DNA from: Streptosporangiaceae bacterium
Lineage (GTDB): Bacteria > Actinomycetota > Actinomycetes > Streptosporangiales > Streptosporangiaceae
DNA length: 23,221 bases
NCBI GenBank assembly: GCA_030041195.1
Contig: JASHOI010000093.1
Location: 1 to 23,221 of the forward strand
Direction of reading: 5' to 3'
Position numbers and translations under genes: made by a program. This document shows positions 1 to 6,609 of the stretch, piece after piece. Numbering within the stretch: the stretch's first letter is position 1; every line of letters begins with the position of its first letter. The notes under the pieces were generated by a model. The model saw only the letters and a program-made list of their open reading frames with translations. It searched no databases and was not told the origin of the DNA.

Positions 1-561
1 CCGGGCGGCAGCGCGCTGCGCGCGGTGCGGGCCGCCGCGCTGCGGCCGGGGGACCGGGTGCTGGTCCTCGGCCCGGGCACCATCGGCCTGCTGGCCGCGA
101 TGTTCGCGCTGGCGCAGGGCGCCGAGGTGCACATGCTGGGGCTGACCCGGGAGTCGCTCGATTTCGCCAGCACGCTCGGCGTGCACGGCGCGTGGACCGA
201 TGCGGACCTGCCCCGGCTGCCGTTCGACGCGGTCATCGACGCCTCGAACGCACCCGGTTTGCCGGCCCAGGCGCTCGACCTGGTCGAGCCGGGCAAGCGG
301 GTTGTGTACGTCGGCGTGGCCGGCCGCCCGAGCGTCATCGACACCCGGTCCCTGGTGCTGAAGGACGTCACCGCGGTGGGCATCCTTGGCGCCTCCGCCG
401 GCCTGGCCGGCACGATCGAGCACTACGCGGCCGGCTCGGTCGACCCGCGGCCGCTGGTGGCGGCGACCGTCGGGCTCGCGGACGTGGCGGAGGTGCTGGC
501 CGGCTGGCGCCCCGGCGGCGCCGGGCCGGGGCCGAAGGTTCAGGTCGACCCGCGCGCCTGA
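1..561 (+). CDS. Zinc-type alcohol dehydrogenase-like (MDR) protein, C-terminal part
   Basis: The frame is open from the first base, so the gene starts upstream and only the last 186 residues are visible. Near the visible N-terminus is a Rossmann nucleotide-binding motif (VLGPGTIGLLAA, GxGxxG type) following GDRVLVLG. It is followed by the usual medium-chain dehydrogenase order: a strand-helix repeat, DAVIDAS, then KRVVYVG. This is the NAD(P)-binding half of a medium-chain dehydrogenase/reductase. The N-terminal catalytic domain with the zinc ligands is outside the window, so zinc dependence and substrate cannot be judged. A GTG at base 25 could be read as a start, but coding sequence continues in frame upstream of it. 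The next gene is convergent. Family is clear; substrate unknown. Confidence 0.85.
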   Translation, partial: PGGSALRAVRAAALRPGDRVLVLGPGTIGLLAAMFALAQGAEVHMLGLTRESLDFASTLGVHGAWTDADLPRLPFDAVIDASNAPGLPAQALDLVEPGKRVVYVGVAGRPSVIDTRSLVLKDVTAVGILGASAGLAGTIEHYAAGSVDPRPLVAATVGLADVAEVLAGWRPGGAGPGPKVQVDPRA

Positions 562-576
562 GCACGCCGCCTGCCC

Positions 577-592
577 TGGCCGGGCGGGGCCA
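577..592. terminator. Small hairpin between convergent genes
   Basis: TGGCC (577-581) and GGCCA (588-592) form a perfect 5-bp stem with a 6-nt loop, 16 nt after the dehydrogenase stop and between two convergent genes. There is no T-run. GC-rich hairpins without U-tracts are common at actinobacterial gene ends, but they also arise by chance in such DNA. Confidence 0.25.
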
Positions 593-660
593 CCGGCGCA
601 TCCCAACAAGGTGGCGGGTCCCGCGCTGTTCAAAGAGGACCAGCGGGGGACCCATCACCA

Positions 661-686
661 CATTGGCGCTCAGCATTGGCGCTCAG
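661..686. repeat. 13-bp perfect tandem duplication at a gene 3' end
   Basis: CATTGGCGCTCAG occurs twice back to back (661-673 and 674-686). The second copy contains the TGA stop of the leftward B3/B4-domain gene (683-685). It looks like a recent slippage or repair duplication. It does not change the protein because it lies at and beyond the stop. Confidence 0.8.
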
Positions 687-1402
687 CGGGCGGGCAGCAG
701 AGCGGCGACCGAGGGGCCGGTGGCGGTGATCTGGTGCACGATCACCGAGTGGGCGCGGTCCCGCAGCAGCCCGGTCAGCGATCCCGAGGCCTCGTCCAGC
801 CTCGCGCCGAAGGCGGCGTCGTCCACGGTCTCGAGCAGGAACACGATCTGCGTGCTCTCGGCGGTGACCTTGGTGCGGTCCGCGTCGCGGTGGTTCCAGT
901 GCCTGGTGAGCACCCCGGCGGCGTCGGTGTAGATGACCTCACCGGGGTGCGGGCTCTCGGTATTGCCCGGCTCTCCCAGCGGGGTGAACACCTCCGACCC
1001 GTCCGCGAAACGGACCGTGATATCGCCGCGGACCTGGCCGAGGTCGAAGGCCCCGGCGGGCACGGCGAAGCTGGCCGATACCAGGTTGTAGCAGTCCACG
1101 GCCGGGTTGATCCGCGGCAGCCGGCCCGCCCGCGCCAGCCGGCGCCGCAGCGCCTCGGCACTCGGCCGCTGCCGTCGCGGGTTGGTCCCAAACGCCCGGT
1201 AGGCGGCCTGCCAGGCGGCCAGGTGCGGGTCGTCTCCGGCCCCGTCGGCCGGCAGGCCAGCGGCGCGGGCCTGCAGGCCGGCGAGCCGCGCGTCGAGCTC
1301 GGGCCAGGGCGAGTGGCCGTCGAAGCCCGATGTCCCGATCGCGGTGATCCGCAGGCCGGGGAACGCGTCGCACACCTGGTCCGAGACCGTGAGCCGCGTC
1401 AT
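683..1402 (-). CDS. B3/B4 (PheRS beta-like tRNA-binding) domain protein
   Basis: The protein has 239 residues. It resembles the stand-alone B3/B4-domain family (COG3382-type, 'DNA/RNA-binding domain of Phe-tRNA synthetase-like protein'). Typical features are the central INPAVDCYNLVSASFAVPAG segment (near residues 98-117), then DITVRFADGSEVFTPLG and a GEVIYTDAAGVLTRHWNHRDADRT stretch near the C-terminal third. In PheRS the B3/B4 module edits mischarged Tyr-tRNAPhe; the role of free-standing copies is not settled. The ATG start at 1402 has a good GGGAGGA Shine-Dalgarno about 8 nt upstream. The gene is divergent from the IscA-like gene across about 106 nt and probably monocistronic. Family call is fairly sure, function is open. 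Confidence 0.75.
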   Translation of the reverse strand: MTRLTVSDQVCDAFPGLRITAIGTSGFDGHSPWPELDARLAGLQARAAGLPADGAGDDPHLAAWQAAYRAFGTNPRRQRPSAEALRRRLARAGRLPRINPAVDCYNLVSASFAVPAGAFDLGQVRGDITVRFADGSEVFTPLGEPGNTESPHPGEVIYTDAAGVLTRHWNHRDADRTKVTAESTQIVFLLETVDDAAFGARLDEASGSLTGLLRDRAHSVIVHQITATGPSVAALLPAR

Positions 1403-1508
1403 TTTGCTTCCTCCCGGGCAGCCCGCGAGCCGGAATCAGTTTGAGGCCAGTGAGTGGGGGCAGGGTCAACAACCGTGCCAGGCAAATACTACGGAGCGAG
1501 GTGCTGAA

Positions 1509-1793
1509 TTGCTTACGCTTACCGACCGGGCCGCGGAGACGATCCGCACCCTTACCTCCCAGCCGGGGATCCCCCCGGACACGGGCCTGCGCATGTCCCT
1601 GCAGGACAACGAGGCGGGCACGCTGGCGCTCTCGCTGGAGGGCCCGCAGCCGGACGACGCGATCATTGAGGACAGCGGCGCCCGAGTGTTCGTGCAGCGA
1701 GATGCAGCCGCAATCGTCGAGGACAGGGAGCTCGACGCGCAGCTCGACGAGGAAGGCCGGGCATCGTTCATGCTCGGCAGTCAGGTCGGCTAA
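1509..1793 (+). CDS. Cysteine-free IscA/HesB-like protein
   Basis: I place the start at TTG 1509. The sequence GAGCGAGG ends 7 nt before it, and the product then begins MLTLTDRAAETIRTL, the usual N-terminus of actinobacterial HesB/IscA-like proteins. The frame stays open upstream, but that part does not resemble the family. The product is 94 residues, near the size of A-type iron-sulfur carriers, with the family's GLRMSL...LALSLEGPQPDDAIIEDSGARVFV pattern. True A-type carriers bind Fe or Fe-S through three cysteines, one central and a C-terminal CxC. This protein has no cysteine at all and ends acidic (DREL...DEEGRASFMLG). It therefore probably keeps the fold but not the carrier chemistry. 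No suf or isc genes are nearby. Confidence 0.7.
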   Translation: MLTLTDRAAETIRTLTSQPGIPPDTGLRMSLQDNEAGTLALSLEGPQPDDAIIEDSGARVFVQRDAAAIVEDRELDAQLDEEGRASFMLGSQVG

Positions 1794-1808
1794 CAACCAC
1801 ACCGGATG

Positions 1809-1843
1809 GCCCGTCGCGGGCAACCACCCCTGCCCGCGGCGGG
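1809..1843. terminator. Paired hairpins between convergent genes
   Basis: GCCCG-TCG-CGGGC (1809-1821) is followed by CCCG-CGG-CGGG (1833-1843). Both lie in the 77-nt gap between the stops of the IscA-like gene (+) and the VOC gene (-). A bidirectional terminator is plausible, but there is no T-run. Confidence 0.35.
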
Positions 1844-1870
1844 TCGGTCATGCGCGCTCTTGGTGAGCGC

Positions 1871-2260
1871 TCAGGCCTGCTCGACGATCTCGAGCCGGTT
1901 GCCGTCCTGGTCGCGGAACCCGAACATCGGCGGGGCTCCGGGCCAGCGCAGTACCTCGGGATCGGCGTCGACACCGCCGGCCAGCAGGGCGGCGTGCGCG
2001 GCGTCGGCGTGCCTCGTGGTCAGCCGGATCCCGGTCTCCACACCGGCCAGAACGCCCGCGCCCGACCGGACCAGCGCGACCGTCGTCTCCGCTCCCGGCG
2101 GCGCCACCTCGATCCAGCGCCCGCCGTCGCCGTAGGGGGCGTCGAGGCGCTTGGTGAACCCGAGGGTGCCGACGTAGAACTCGAGCGCCCGGGCCTGGTC
2201 GGTGACCGGCACGCCGACCGTCCGCACGCCGGTGATCTGGATTTTCGCCTGATCGTTCAT
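1871..2260 (-). CDS. VOC (glyoxalase/bleomycin-resistance fold) protein
   Basis: The protein has 129 residues, one VOC module pair (two beta-alpha-beta-beta-beta units). The first unit holds VGVPVTDQARALEFYVGTLGF, the standard VOC opening. The second ends with MFGFRDQDGNRLEIVE, the usual FxDPDGN-LEL closing strand. Such proteins bind a divalent metal and act as lyases, isomerases, dioxygenases or drug-binding proteins; the substrate cannot be read from the sequence. The ATG at 2260 has GGAGGA 5 nt upstream. The start lies 19 nt after the stop of the HTH-SRPBCC gene, so the two are almost certainly co-transcribed and this gene likely shares the palindrome-controlled promoter. Confidence 0.85.
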   Translation of the reverse strand: MNDQAKIQITGVRTVGVPVTDQARALEFYVGTLGFTKRLDAPYGDGGRWIEVAPPGAETTVALVRSGAGVLAGVETGIRLTTRHADAAHAALLAGGVDADPEVLRWPGAPPMFGFRDQDGNRLEIVEQA

Positions 2261-2279
2261 TGCATTCCTCCGGGTCTGG

Positions 2280-3035
2280 TCAGCCGCCGTACATCAGCGA
2301 ACCCGGCGTGGTGAGCGGCTCGCCGGTCTCCAGCCAGGTCTTCAGGCCGGAGAGGATCATCGGCCAGCCGCCGTAGATCTCCGGGCTCGCGCCCTCGCGC
2401 AGCTGGTCGTGGGTGACGGTCAGCCGGCACGAGTCGCCGACCGGCTCGATCTCCCAGGTGACCCGCGAGGTGCCCTCGCTCCTGGCGTCGTCGCTCCACA
2501 GCACGGTCATCGTCTGCACCAGCCGGCGCGGCGGGTCGGCCTCGAGGACCTCGCCCTCCGCCAGCAGCCCCGGGGCGCGCGGGTGGCTCATCTCGAACCG
2601 CGAGCCCGGCGTCCACTCGGACGTGACCAGGCAGCCGAACTGGTACCTGCTGCGGATACCGGGGTCGGTGATCGCTTCCCACAGCCGCTCGGGCGTCGTA
2701 CGGATGTAGATCTCGAAAACCTTCTCCATCGGGCTCTCCAGCGTGTGCTTGAGGTCGCTGAGCCCGGCTGCCCAGGGCTCGGCGTACTTGCTCACCCACC
2801 GGTCGTGGATCAGCCGGATCGGGACCGGGTTCAGGAAGTGGAGCTTCTCCCGGCCCCGCCGCCGGGTGACCACCAGGCCAGCCTCCTCGAGCTGCCGCAG
2901 GTGCTTCATCACGCCAAAGCGGGTCATCGGGAAGCGCTCCTCAAGGGCGCTCAGCGTCTGCCCGTCGGCGCGGAACAGCTCATCGAGGAGGCTGCGCCTG
3001 GTCGGGTCGGCGAGGGCCTTGAACACCGGGTCCAC
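2280..3035 (-). CDS. ArsR-type HTH regulator fused to SRPBCC (AHSA1-like) domain
   Basis: A 251-residue two-domain protein. Residues 1-95 are an ArsR/SmtB-like winged helix: MDPVFKALADPTRRSLLDEL, then MTRFGVMKHLRQLEEAGLV as the recognition helix region, then the wing (TRRRGREKLHFLNP). From about residue 103 a START/SRPBCC domain of the AHSA1 type follows (KVFEIYIRTTPERLWEAITDP ... GWPMILSGLKTWLETGEPL). The fold has a hydrophobic cavity, so a ligand-sensing repressor is plausible. I start it at GTG 3035, giving the family's M-DPVFKALADPTRR; an in-frame GTG at 3065 is possible, but the promoter elements lie between the two. The ArsR metal-binding ELCVCD motif is absent, so metal sensing is unlikely. 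The VOC gene follows 19 nt downstream. Confidence 0.85.
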   Translation of the reverse strand: MDPVFKALADPTRRSLLDELFRADGQTLSALEERFPMTRFGVMKHLRQLEEAGLVVTRRRGREKLHFLNPVPIRLIHDRWVSKYAEPWAAGLSDLKHTLESPMEKVFEIYIRTTPERLWEAITDPGIRSRYQFGCLVTSEWTPGSRFEMSHPRAPGLLAEGEVLEADPPRRLVQTMTVLWSDDARSEGTSRVTWEIEPVGDSCRLTVTHDQLREGASPEIYGGWPMILSGLKTWLETGEPLTTPGSLMYGG

Positions 3036-3042
3036 GCAGCCG

Positions 3043-3072
3043 AAAATACGTGACCGTTTGGTCACATGTCAA
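3043..3072 (-). promoter_or_regulatory. Sigma-70-like promoter with palindromic operator in the spacer
   Basis: Read on the minus strand: TTGACA (3072-3067), an 18-nt spacer, TATTTT (3048-3043), then 7 nt to the GTG start at 3035, so the transcript is probably leaderless. The spacer contains the perfect inverted repeat GTGACC-AAAC-GGTCAC (3065-3050). A repressor bound there would block RNA polymerase. The obvious candidate is the HTH protein encoded immediately downstream. Confidence 0.7.
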
Positions 3073-3094
3073 GGCTGAGCTGCCGCAGGCGAAG

Positions 3095-3144
3095 CATCGA
3101 TGTACCGTCGGGCCGCATAGAACCGGCCTATCGGTACATCGATG
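3095..3144. repeat. Long inverted repeat with 13-bp perfect arms
   Basis: CATCGATGTACCG (3095-3107) and CGGTACATCGATG (3132-3144) are perfect reverse complements. On the same symmetry axis, after a 2-nt mismatch and one G-T pair, five more pairs form (3111-3115 with 3124-3128) around an 8-nt loop. It lies 48 nt past the stop of the hydrolase gene and about 23 nt upstream of the -35 box of the HTH-SRPBCC gene. It could be a strong factor-dependent terminator, a protein-binding site, or both. No T-run follows it. Confidence 0.7.
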
Positions 3145-3191
3145 GCGCCGCGGAGGGCGGGAGGCGACGCGAGCGGCGCGCCCGGGGCGGG

Positions 3192-3788
3192 CTAGGTGTC
3201 CGCGGCGTCCCCGGTCAGGTCGGCGACCGTGCGGATCGTCGCGAACCGGCCGGCCAGCGCGTACTCGGTGCGGGCCAGGATGTCGTCGACCTGCAGCGTG
3301 CGGGGATCGGCGAGGATCTCGGCGGCGCTGCGGCCGGCCGGCGCGTCCCGGTGCTCGATCGGGGACGTGGCGGTGGCGTCGGTGACGAACGTGACGCCGA
3401 AGCCGAAGTCGGAGGCGACCCTGGCCGTGGTCTCGCAGCACTGCTCGGTCCTGATGCCGCAGATGACCACCTCGCCGATGCCGTTGCTGGTGAGAATCTG
3501 CTGCAGGTTGGTGGTGGTGAACGCGTTGTGCGAGGTCTTGGTGATCACCGGCTCGCCGTCCTGCACGGCCAGCCCGTCGATGAGCCGGACGTACCCGCTG
3601 GCCGGGTCGAACACCGTGTCGGAGCCGGCCTCGGCGTGCAGCACCCAGATGACAAGATCGCCATTGGCCCTGGCGGCGTCCACCAGCTGTTTCACGGGGC
3701 CGACGATGCCGGGGTTGGAGATGCTCGCCCAGGTTGGATCCTGCCGGAACGATTCCTGGACGTCGATCACGATGAGTGCTCTTTTCAT
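3192..3788 (-). CDS. Isochorismatase-family cysteine hydrolase
   Basis: The protein has 198 residues. Family residues are all present: Asp9 in ALIVIDVQESF, Lys83 in the PVITKTSHNAF stretch, and the nucleophile region GIRTEQCCETTARVASDFGF with its Cys in the position of the catalytic cysteine. These form the Asp-Lys-Cys triad of isochorismatase/nicotinamidase-like hydrolases. The substrate is unknown: the family covers isochorismate, nicotinamide, N-carbamoyl compounds and others, and no siderophore or NAD genes are nearby. I use ATG 3788 because the product then starts MKRALIVIDVQ. An in-frame GTG at 3830 would add 14 residues unlike the family. No strong Shine-Dalgarno is seen. It is divergent from the ROK kinase gene. 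Confidence 0.85.
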   Translation of the reverse strand: MKRALIVIDVQESFRQDPTWASISNPGIVGPVKQLVDAARANGDLVIWVLHAEAGSDTVFDPASGYVRLIDGLAVQDGEPVITKTSHNAFTTTNLQQILTSNGIGEVVICGIRTEQCCETTARVASDFGFGVTFVTDATATSPIEHRDAPAGRSAAEILADPRTLQVDDILARTEYALAGRFATIRTVADLTGDAADT

Positions 3789-3805
3789 GGGGCCAAGCCT
3801 GGCGC

Positions 3806-3835
3806 AACGAAACCGGTACATCAAGATCACGTCAA
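3806..3835 (-). promoter_or_regulatory. Possible promoter region of the hydrolase gene with repeated 9-mer
   Basis: On the minus strand TTGACG (3835-3830) could be a -35 box; 18 nt later stands TTCGTT (3811-3806), a poor -10. Between them lies GATGTACCG (3822-3814), the same 9-mer found in both arms of the inverted repeat at 3095-3144 on the other side of this gene. The -10 match is weak, so the promoter call is tentative; the shared 9-mer is directly visible. Confidence 0.35.
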
Positions 3836-3836
3836 C

Positions 3837-3876
3837 GGGGAATCCTAATCAGTGGATACGACTGAGAGGGTTCCCC
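3837..3876 (+). promoter_or_regulatory. Two-part hairpin just upstream of the ROK kinase
   Basis: GGGGAATCC (3837-3845) pairs with GGGTTCCCC (3868-3876) over 9 positions including one U-G pair. Inside it TCAGT (3849-3853) pairs with ACTGA (3861-3865) around a 7-nt loop. The outer stem ends one base before the ATG at 3878 and buries the GAGAGG that would serve that start. The second ATG (3896) has its own GGAGG just outside the hairpin. It may be an RNA element or a DNA operator shared with the divergent hydrolase gene. Confidence 0.45.
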
Positions 3877-3895
3877 AATGAGCCGGAGGCGGCCG

Positions 3896-4780
3896 ATGAG
3901 CTACGGGGGCATCGAGGCAGGCGGCACGAAGTGGGTCTGCGCGGTCGCTGACCACCCAGGGTGGCCGGACAAGGTCGACACGTTCCCCACCACCAGCCCG
4001 CGGGAAACGGTGGCCAGGGCCGTCCGGTTCTTCACCGAGAACGGGCCGGTCGACGCGCTCGGCGTGGGCTCGTTCGGCCCGGTGGACATCCGCCCCGACT
4101 CGCCGACCTGGGGCACGATCACCACGACGCCCAAGCCGGGATGGGGAGACACGGACGTGGTGACGGCACTCCGCTCCGGGCTGCACGTCCCGATCGCGCT
4201 GGACACCGACGTGAACGCGGCGGCACTTGGCGAGTGGCGGTGGGGCGCGGCGGCGGGGCTCGACACGTTCTGCTACCTCACGGTCGGCACCGGGATCGGC
4301 GGGGGAGCCGTGGCTAACGGCCGTCTGCTGCACGGGCTGCTGCACCCCGAGATCGGGCACATGCGCATCCCGCACGACCGGGCAACGGATCCGTTCGACG
4401 GGATCTGCCCCTACCACGGCGACTGCCTCGAGGGCCTCGCGTCGGGCGAGGCGATCCGGCAGCGCTGGGGCCGTCCCGCCCAGGACCTGTCCGACCCCGC
4501 GGCCTGGGAGATCGAGGCCGAGTATCTCGCCCTGGCGCTGGTCAACGTCGTGTGCCTGCTGTCGCCGCAGCGCATCATCATCGGCGGCGGCGTCGCCAAG
4601 CACCCGACGCTGCTGCCGATCGCACGGCGGCGGATGAGCGAGCTGCTGGCCGGGTACCTGAGGGCTCCCGAGCTGACCGATCCGCAGGCGATCGACGGCT
4701 ACATCGTCCCGCCGCACCTGGGCGACGACGCCGGGGTTGTCGGCGCGATCCAGCTCGCGTGGGAGGCGCAGGGTTCCTGA
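3896..4780 (+). CDS. ROK-family sugar kinase (fructokinase-like)
   Basis: The protein has 294 residues and phosphorylates a hexose with ATP; fructose is the likely substrate. Seen motifs: phosphate-binding GGIEAGGTK (4-12), catalytic-region [11 protein letters not shown] (103-113), GTGIGGG (131-137), and the ROK zinc site made of HPEIGHM (150-156) with CPYHGDC (171-177). The CxxHxxC form followed by LEGLASG is typical of bacterial fructokinases of the YdhR type rather than of glucokinases or of ROK repressors. No HTH domain is present. Two starts compete: ATG 3878, whose Shine-Dalgarno is inside a hairpin, and ATG 3896 with GGAGG 6 nt upstream. I prefer 3896 because the family sequence begins there. 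It converges on the DUF885 gene. Sugar specificity is inferred. Confidence 0.9.
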   Translation: MSYGGIEAGGTKWVCAVADHPGWPDKVDTFPTTSPRETVARAVRFFTENGPVDALGVGSFGPVDIRPDSPTWGTITTTPKPGWGDTDVVTALRSGLHVPIALDTDVNAAALGEWRWGAAAGLDTFCYLTVGTGIGGGAVANGRLLHGLLHPEIGHMRIPHDRATDPFDGICPYHGDCLEGLASGEAIRQRWGRPAQDLSDPAAWEIEAEYLALALVNVVCLLSPQRIIIGGGVAKHPTLLPIARRRMSELLAGYLRAPELTDPQAIDGYIVPPHLGDDAGVVGAIQLAWEAQGS

Positions 4781-4794
4781 CCGGCCCCGGCCAG
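4777..4794. terminator. Possible bidirectional terminator hairpin
   Basis: CTGACCGGCCCCGGCCAG can fold as CTG/CAG, one A-C mismatch, then CCG/CGG around a small loop. It overlaps the ROK kinase stop and lies in the 33-nt gap to the convergent DUF885 stop. Weak and without a T-run. Confidence 0.25.
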
Positions 4795-4813
4795 GTGGCA
4801 GCCGCCCGGGAGA

Positions 4814-6538
4814 TCAGGCGGGCGGTTGCTCGGCCCAGTCGGTGACCAGCTGCTCGAGCACCCCGAGCGGCACCGCGCCGTTGTCCAGCACAGTCGCGTG
4901 GAAGGCCCGGATGTCGAAGTCCGGGCCAAGCCGCTGCTCGGCTTCCGCACGCAACCGCTGGATCTCGCGCCGGCCGACCATGTACGCCAGGGCCTGCCCC
5001 GGCCAGCCGATGTAGCGGTCGATCTCGTTCCTGACGTTGGCCTGCGTGGTGGCGGTGTTGCGCCACATGAAATCCATGGCCTGGGAGCGGGACCAGCCAT
5101 AGTGGTGCATGCCGGTGTCGACCACCAGCCGGCAGGCCCGCAGCGCGTCGAACGAGAGCATGCCAAGCCGCTGCAGGTCGGAGGTGTACAGGCCCATCTC
5201 GTCGGCCAGACGCTCGCAGTACAGGCCCCAGCCTTCCACGTAGCCGCACACCTCGGCGTCGAGGAACCGGCGGAACGCGGGCAGCGGCAGCGTCTGCGAG
5301 GACGCGATCTGCAGGTGATGGCCTGGCGTGCTCTCGTGGAACGAGAGCGCCTCGTACTCGTAGACGTAGCGCTGCCGCGGCTCGGCGGTCAGCACGCAAT
5401 GCGCACCGGGCCGCAGCCCGCCGGCCGCCGGCGGCCGGTAGTACGCCAGCGGGGCGTTGCCGGCCTCGACCGGGTCGATCTCCTCGATCACGCAGTCCGG
5501 GATGTCGAAATGCGGGAACCAGCCGTCGCGGGCCGCCTCGGCGCGTCGCAGCGCGTCGGTGACCGTGCGCACGATCTCGGCGGAGCTGGTGAACCGCAGC
5601 GAGGGATCGTCCCGCAGCCGGTCGAGGATCGCCGGCACGTCGGTCATGGCCAGCGCCCGCCCGCCGATCTCGGCCCACTCGTCCCGCAGTGCGGCCAGGC
5701 AGTCGAGGCCCAACTGGTGGATCTGTTCTGGCGACAGCCCGGTGGTGGTGTGCTTGCGCACGGCCGCCCGGTACCCCTCGGCCCCGCCGGGAACGAACTT
5801 GATGCCGACCTCCTCGTCCGGCCGCGCCACCGGAAGCAGTTCGTCCCGCAGGCAGGCCAGCAGCCGCCGCAGCGCGGGGCGGATCTCGGCCTCGACGAGG
5901 GCGGCCGCCTCACGGCGGACCCCCGCCTGGTCCACATCGTCCGGCAGGCGGACCGCCACCATGACGTCGTCGGCCACGTCGCGGCCGATGTGCCCCTCGA
6001 TCTGCTCGATGGCCTGCCGGGTCCCGACCTGTGTCGGCAGCCGGCCGTCGCGCTTGGCCTCGGCGTACCGGTGGGTGACCGCGTCGAAGTACCCGCCGAG
6101 GCCGCGGAGCCGCTGCAGGTAGCCGTCGACGGCTGCGGCGTTGTCGAGCAGCGCGGTCGGGACCGACATGAACACCACGGCCTGCGGCGAGACATAGCCG
6201 CCCGCCGACGCGTTCGCCTCCCAGAGACCGTGTTCCAGGTCGGACCGGGCGGCCCAGGCCAGGTGCGCCATGACCGCGTAGTTGACCCGGCCCGCCTGGT
6301 CGAGCCCGCCGACGTCGATCCGGCCCAGCTTCTCCTCGATCCCGGCGATCTGCCGTGCGTCGTGTGCCGCGCCGGCCCGGCTGGGGTCCGGAACCAGGGC
6401 GTCGAAGCCGGACGCGCCGACCTGGGTGGCGCCGAACGGATCGGCCCGGTGGGCCACGTCGAAGAACTCCTCGCTGAGCCTCGCGAGCTCCGCCGCCGCC
6501 TGCTGGTTCTGCACCGCCGCCTGATCGTTTACGCCCAT
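4814..6538 (-). CDS. DUF885 family protein, metallopeptidase-like
   Basis: The protein has 574 residues, the full length of the DUF885 family. It carries the zinc-binding signature HESTPGHH (401-408, HExxPGHH) and, about 25 residues on, CGYVEGWGLYCERLADE, whose Glu is the expected third zinc ligand. These gluzincin-like proteins are presumed peptidases or carboxypeptidases; no substrate is known here. No signal peptide or membrane helix is seen, so it is probably cytoplasmic. The start is ATG 6538; a TTG 9 nt upstream is in frame but less likely. There is no Shine-Dalgarno, but CATACT stands 8 nt before the ATG, suggesting a leaderless transcript. It is divergent from the GNAT gene. Confidence 0.88.
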   Translation of the reverse strand: MGVNDQAAVQNQQAAAELARLSEEFFDVAHRADPFGATQVGASGFDALVPDPSRAGAAHDARQIAGIEEKLGRIDVGGLDQAGRVNYAVMAHLAWAARSDLEHGLWEANASAGGYVSPQAVVFMSVPTALLDNAAAVDGYLQRLRGLGGYFDAVTHRYAEAKRDGRLPTQVGTRQAIEQIEGHIGRDVADDVMVAVRLPDDVDQAGVRREAAALVEAEIRPALRRLLACLRDELLPVARPDEEVGIKFVPGGAEGYRAAVRKHTTTGLSPEQIHQLGLDCLAALRDEWAEIGGRALAMTDVPAILDRLRDDPSLRFTSSAEIVRTVTDALRRAEAARDGWFPHFDIPDCVIEEIDPVEAGNAPLAYYRPPAAGGLRPGAHCVLTAEPRQRYVYEYEALSFHESTPGHHLQIASSQTLPLPAFRRFLDAEVCGYVEGWGLYCERLADEMGLYTSDLQRLGMLSFDALRACRLVVDTGMHHYGWSRSQAMDFMWRNTATTQANVRNEIDRYIGWPGQALAYMVGRREIQRLRAEAEQRLGPDFDIRAFHATVLDNGAVPLGVLEQLVTDWAEQPPA

Positions 6539-6546
6539 GACCGGCA

Positions 6547-6552
6547 AGTATG
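6547..6552 (-). promoter_or_regulatory. Candidate -10 of a leaderless transcript (DUF885 gene)
   Basis: CATACT on the minus strand, 8 nt before ATG 6538; no Shine-Dalgarno lies between. No convincing -35 is seen. Confidence 0.3.
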
Positions 6553-6596
6553 CCCGACCTGCGGGTGGGGCTTTATGCCGCCGTGGCCGCAGCCGG

Positions 6597-6602
6597 TACT
6601 GT
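6597..6602 (+). promoter_or_regulatory. Candidate -10 of a leaderless transcript (GNAT gene)
   Basis: TACTGT (TAnnnT) stands 7 nt before GTG 6610 with no Shine-Dalgarno between, the spacing expected if transcription starts at the GTG itself. Confidence 0.4.
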
Positions 6603-6609
6603 CCGGGTT

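Noticed and set aside
25..561. Dehydrogenase as a short complete gene from GTG 25
   Set aside because: Coding sequence continues in frame to the first base, and the product would lack the catalytic domain of the family.
2980..3807. A 275-codon leftward frame over the isochorismatase-family gene
   Set aside because: It is the same DNA in a shifted frame; the correct frame has the Asp-Lys-Cys triad.
3861..3900. CTGAGA plus a GGGG/CCCC stem before the ROK kinase, recalling a TPP riboswitch
   Set aside because: The other conserved TPP elements (the GAACCTGAT and AATACC segments with the closing stem) are absent, and the coding start follows at once.
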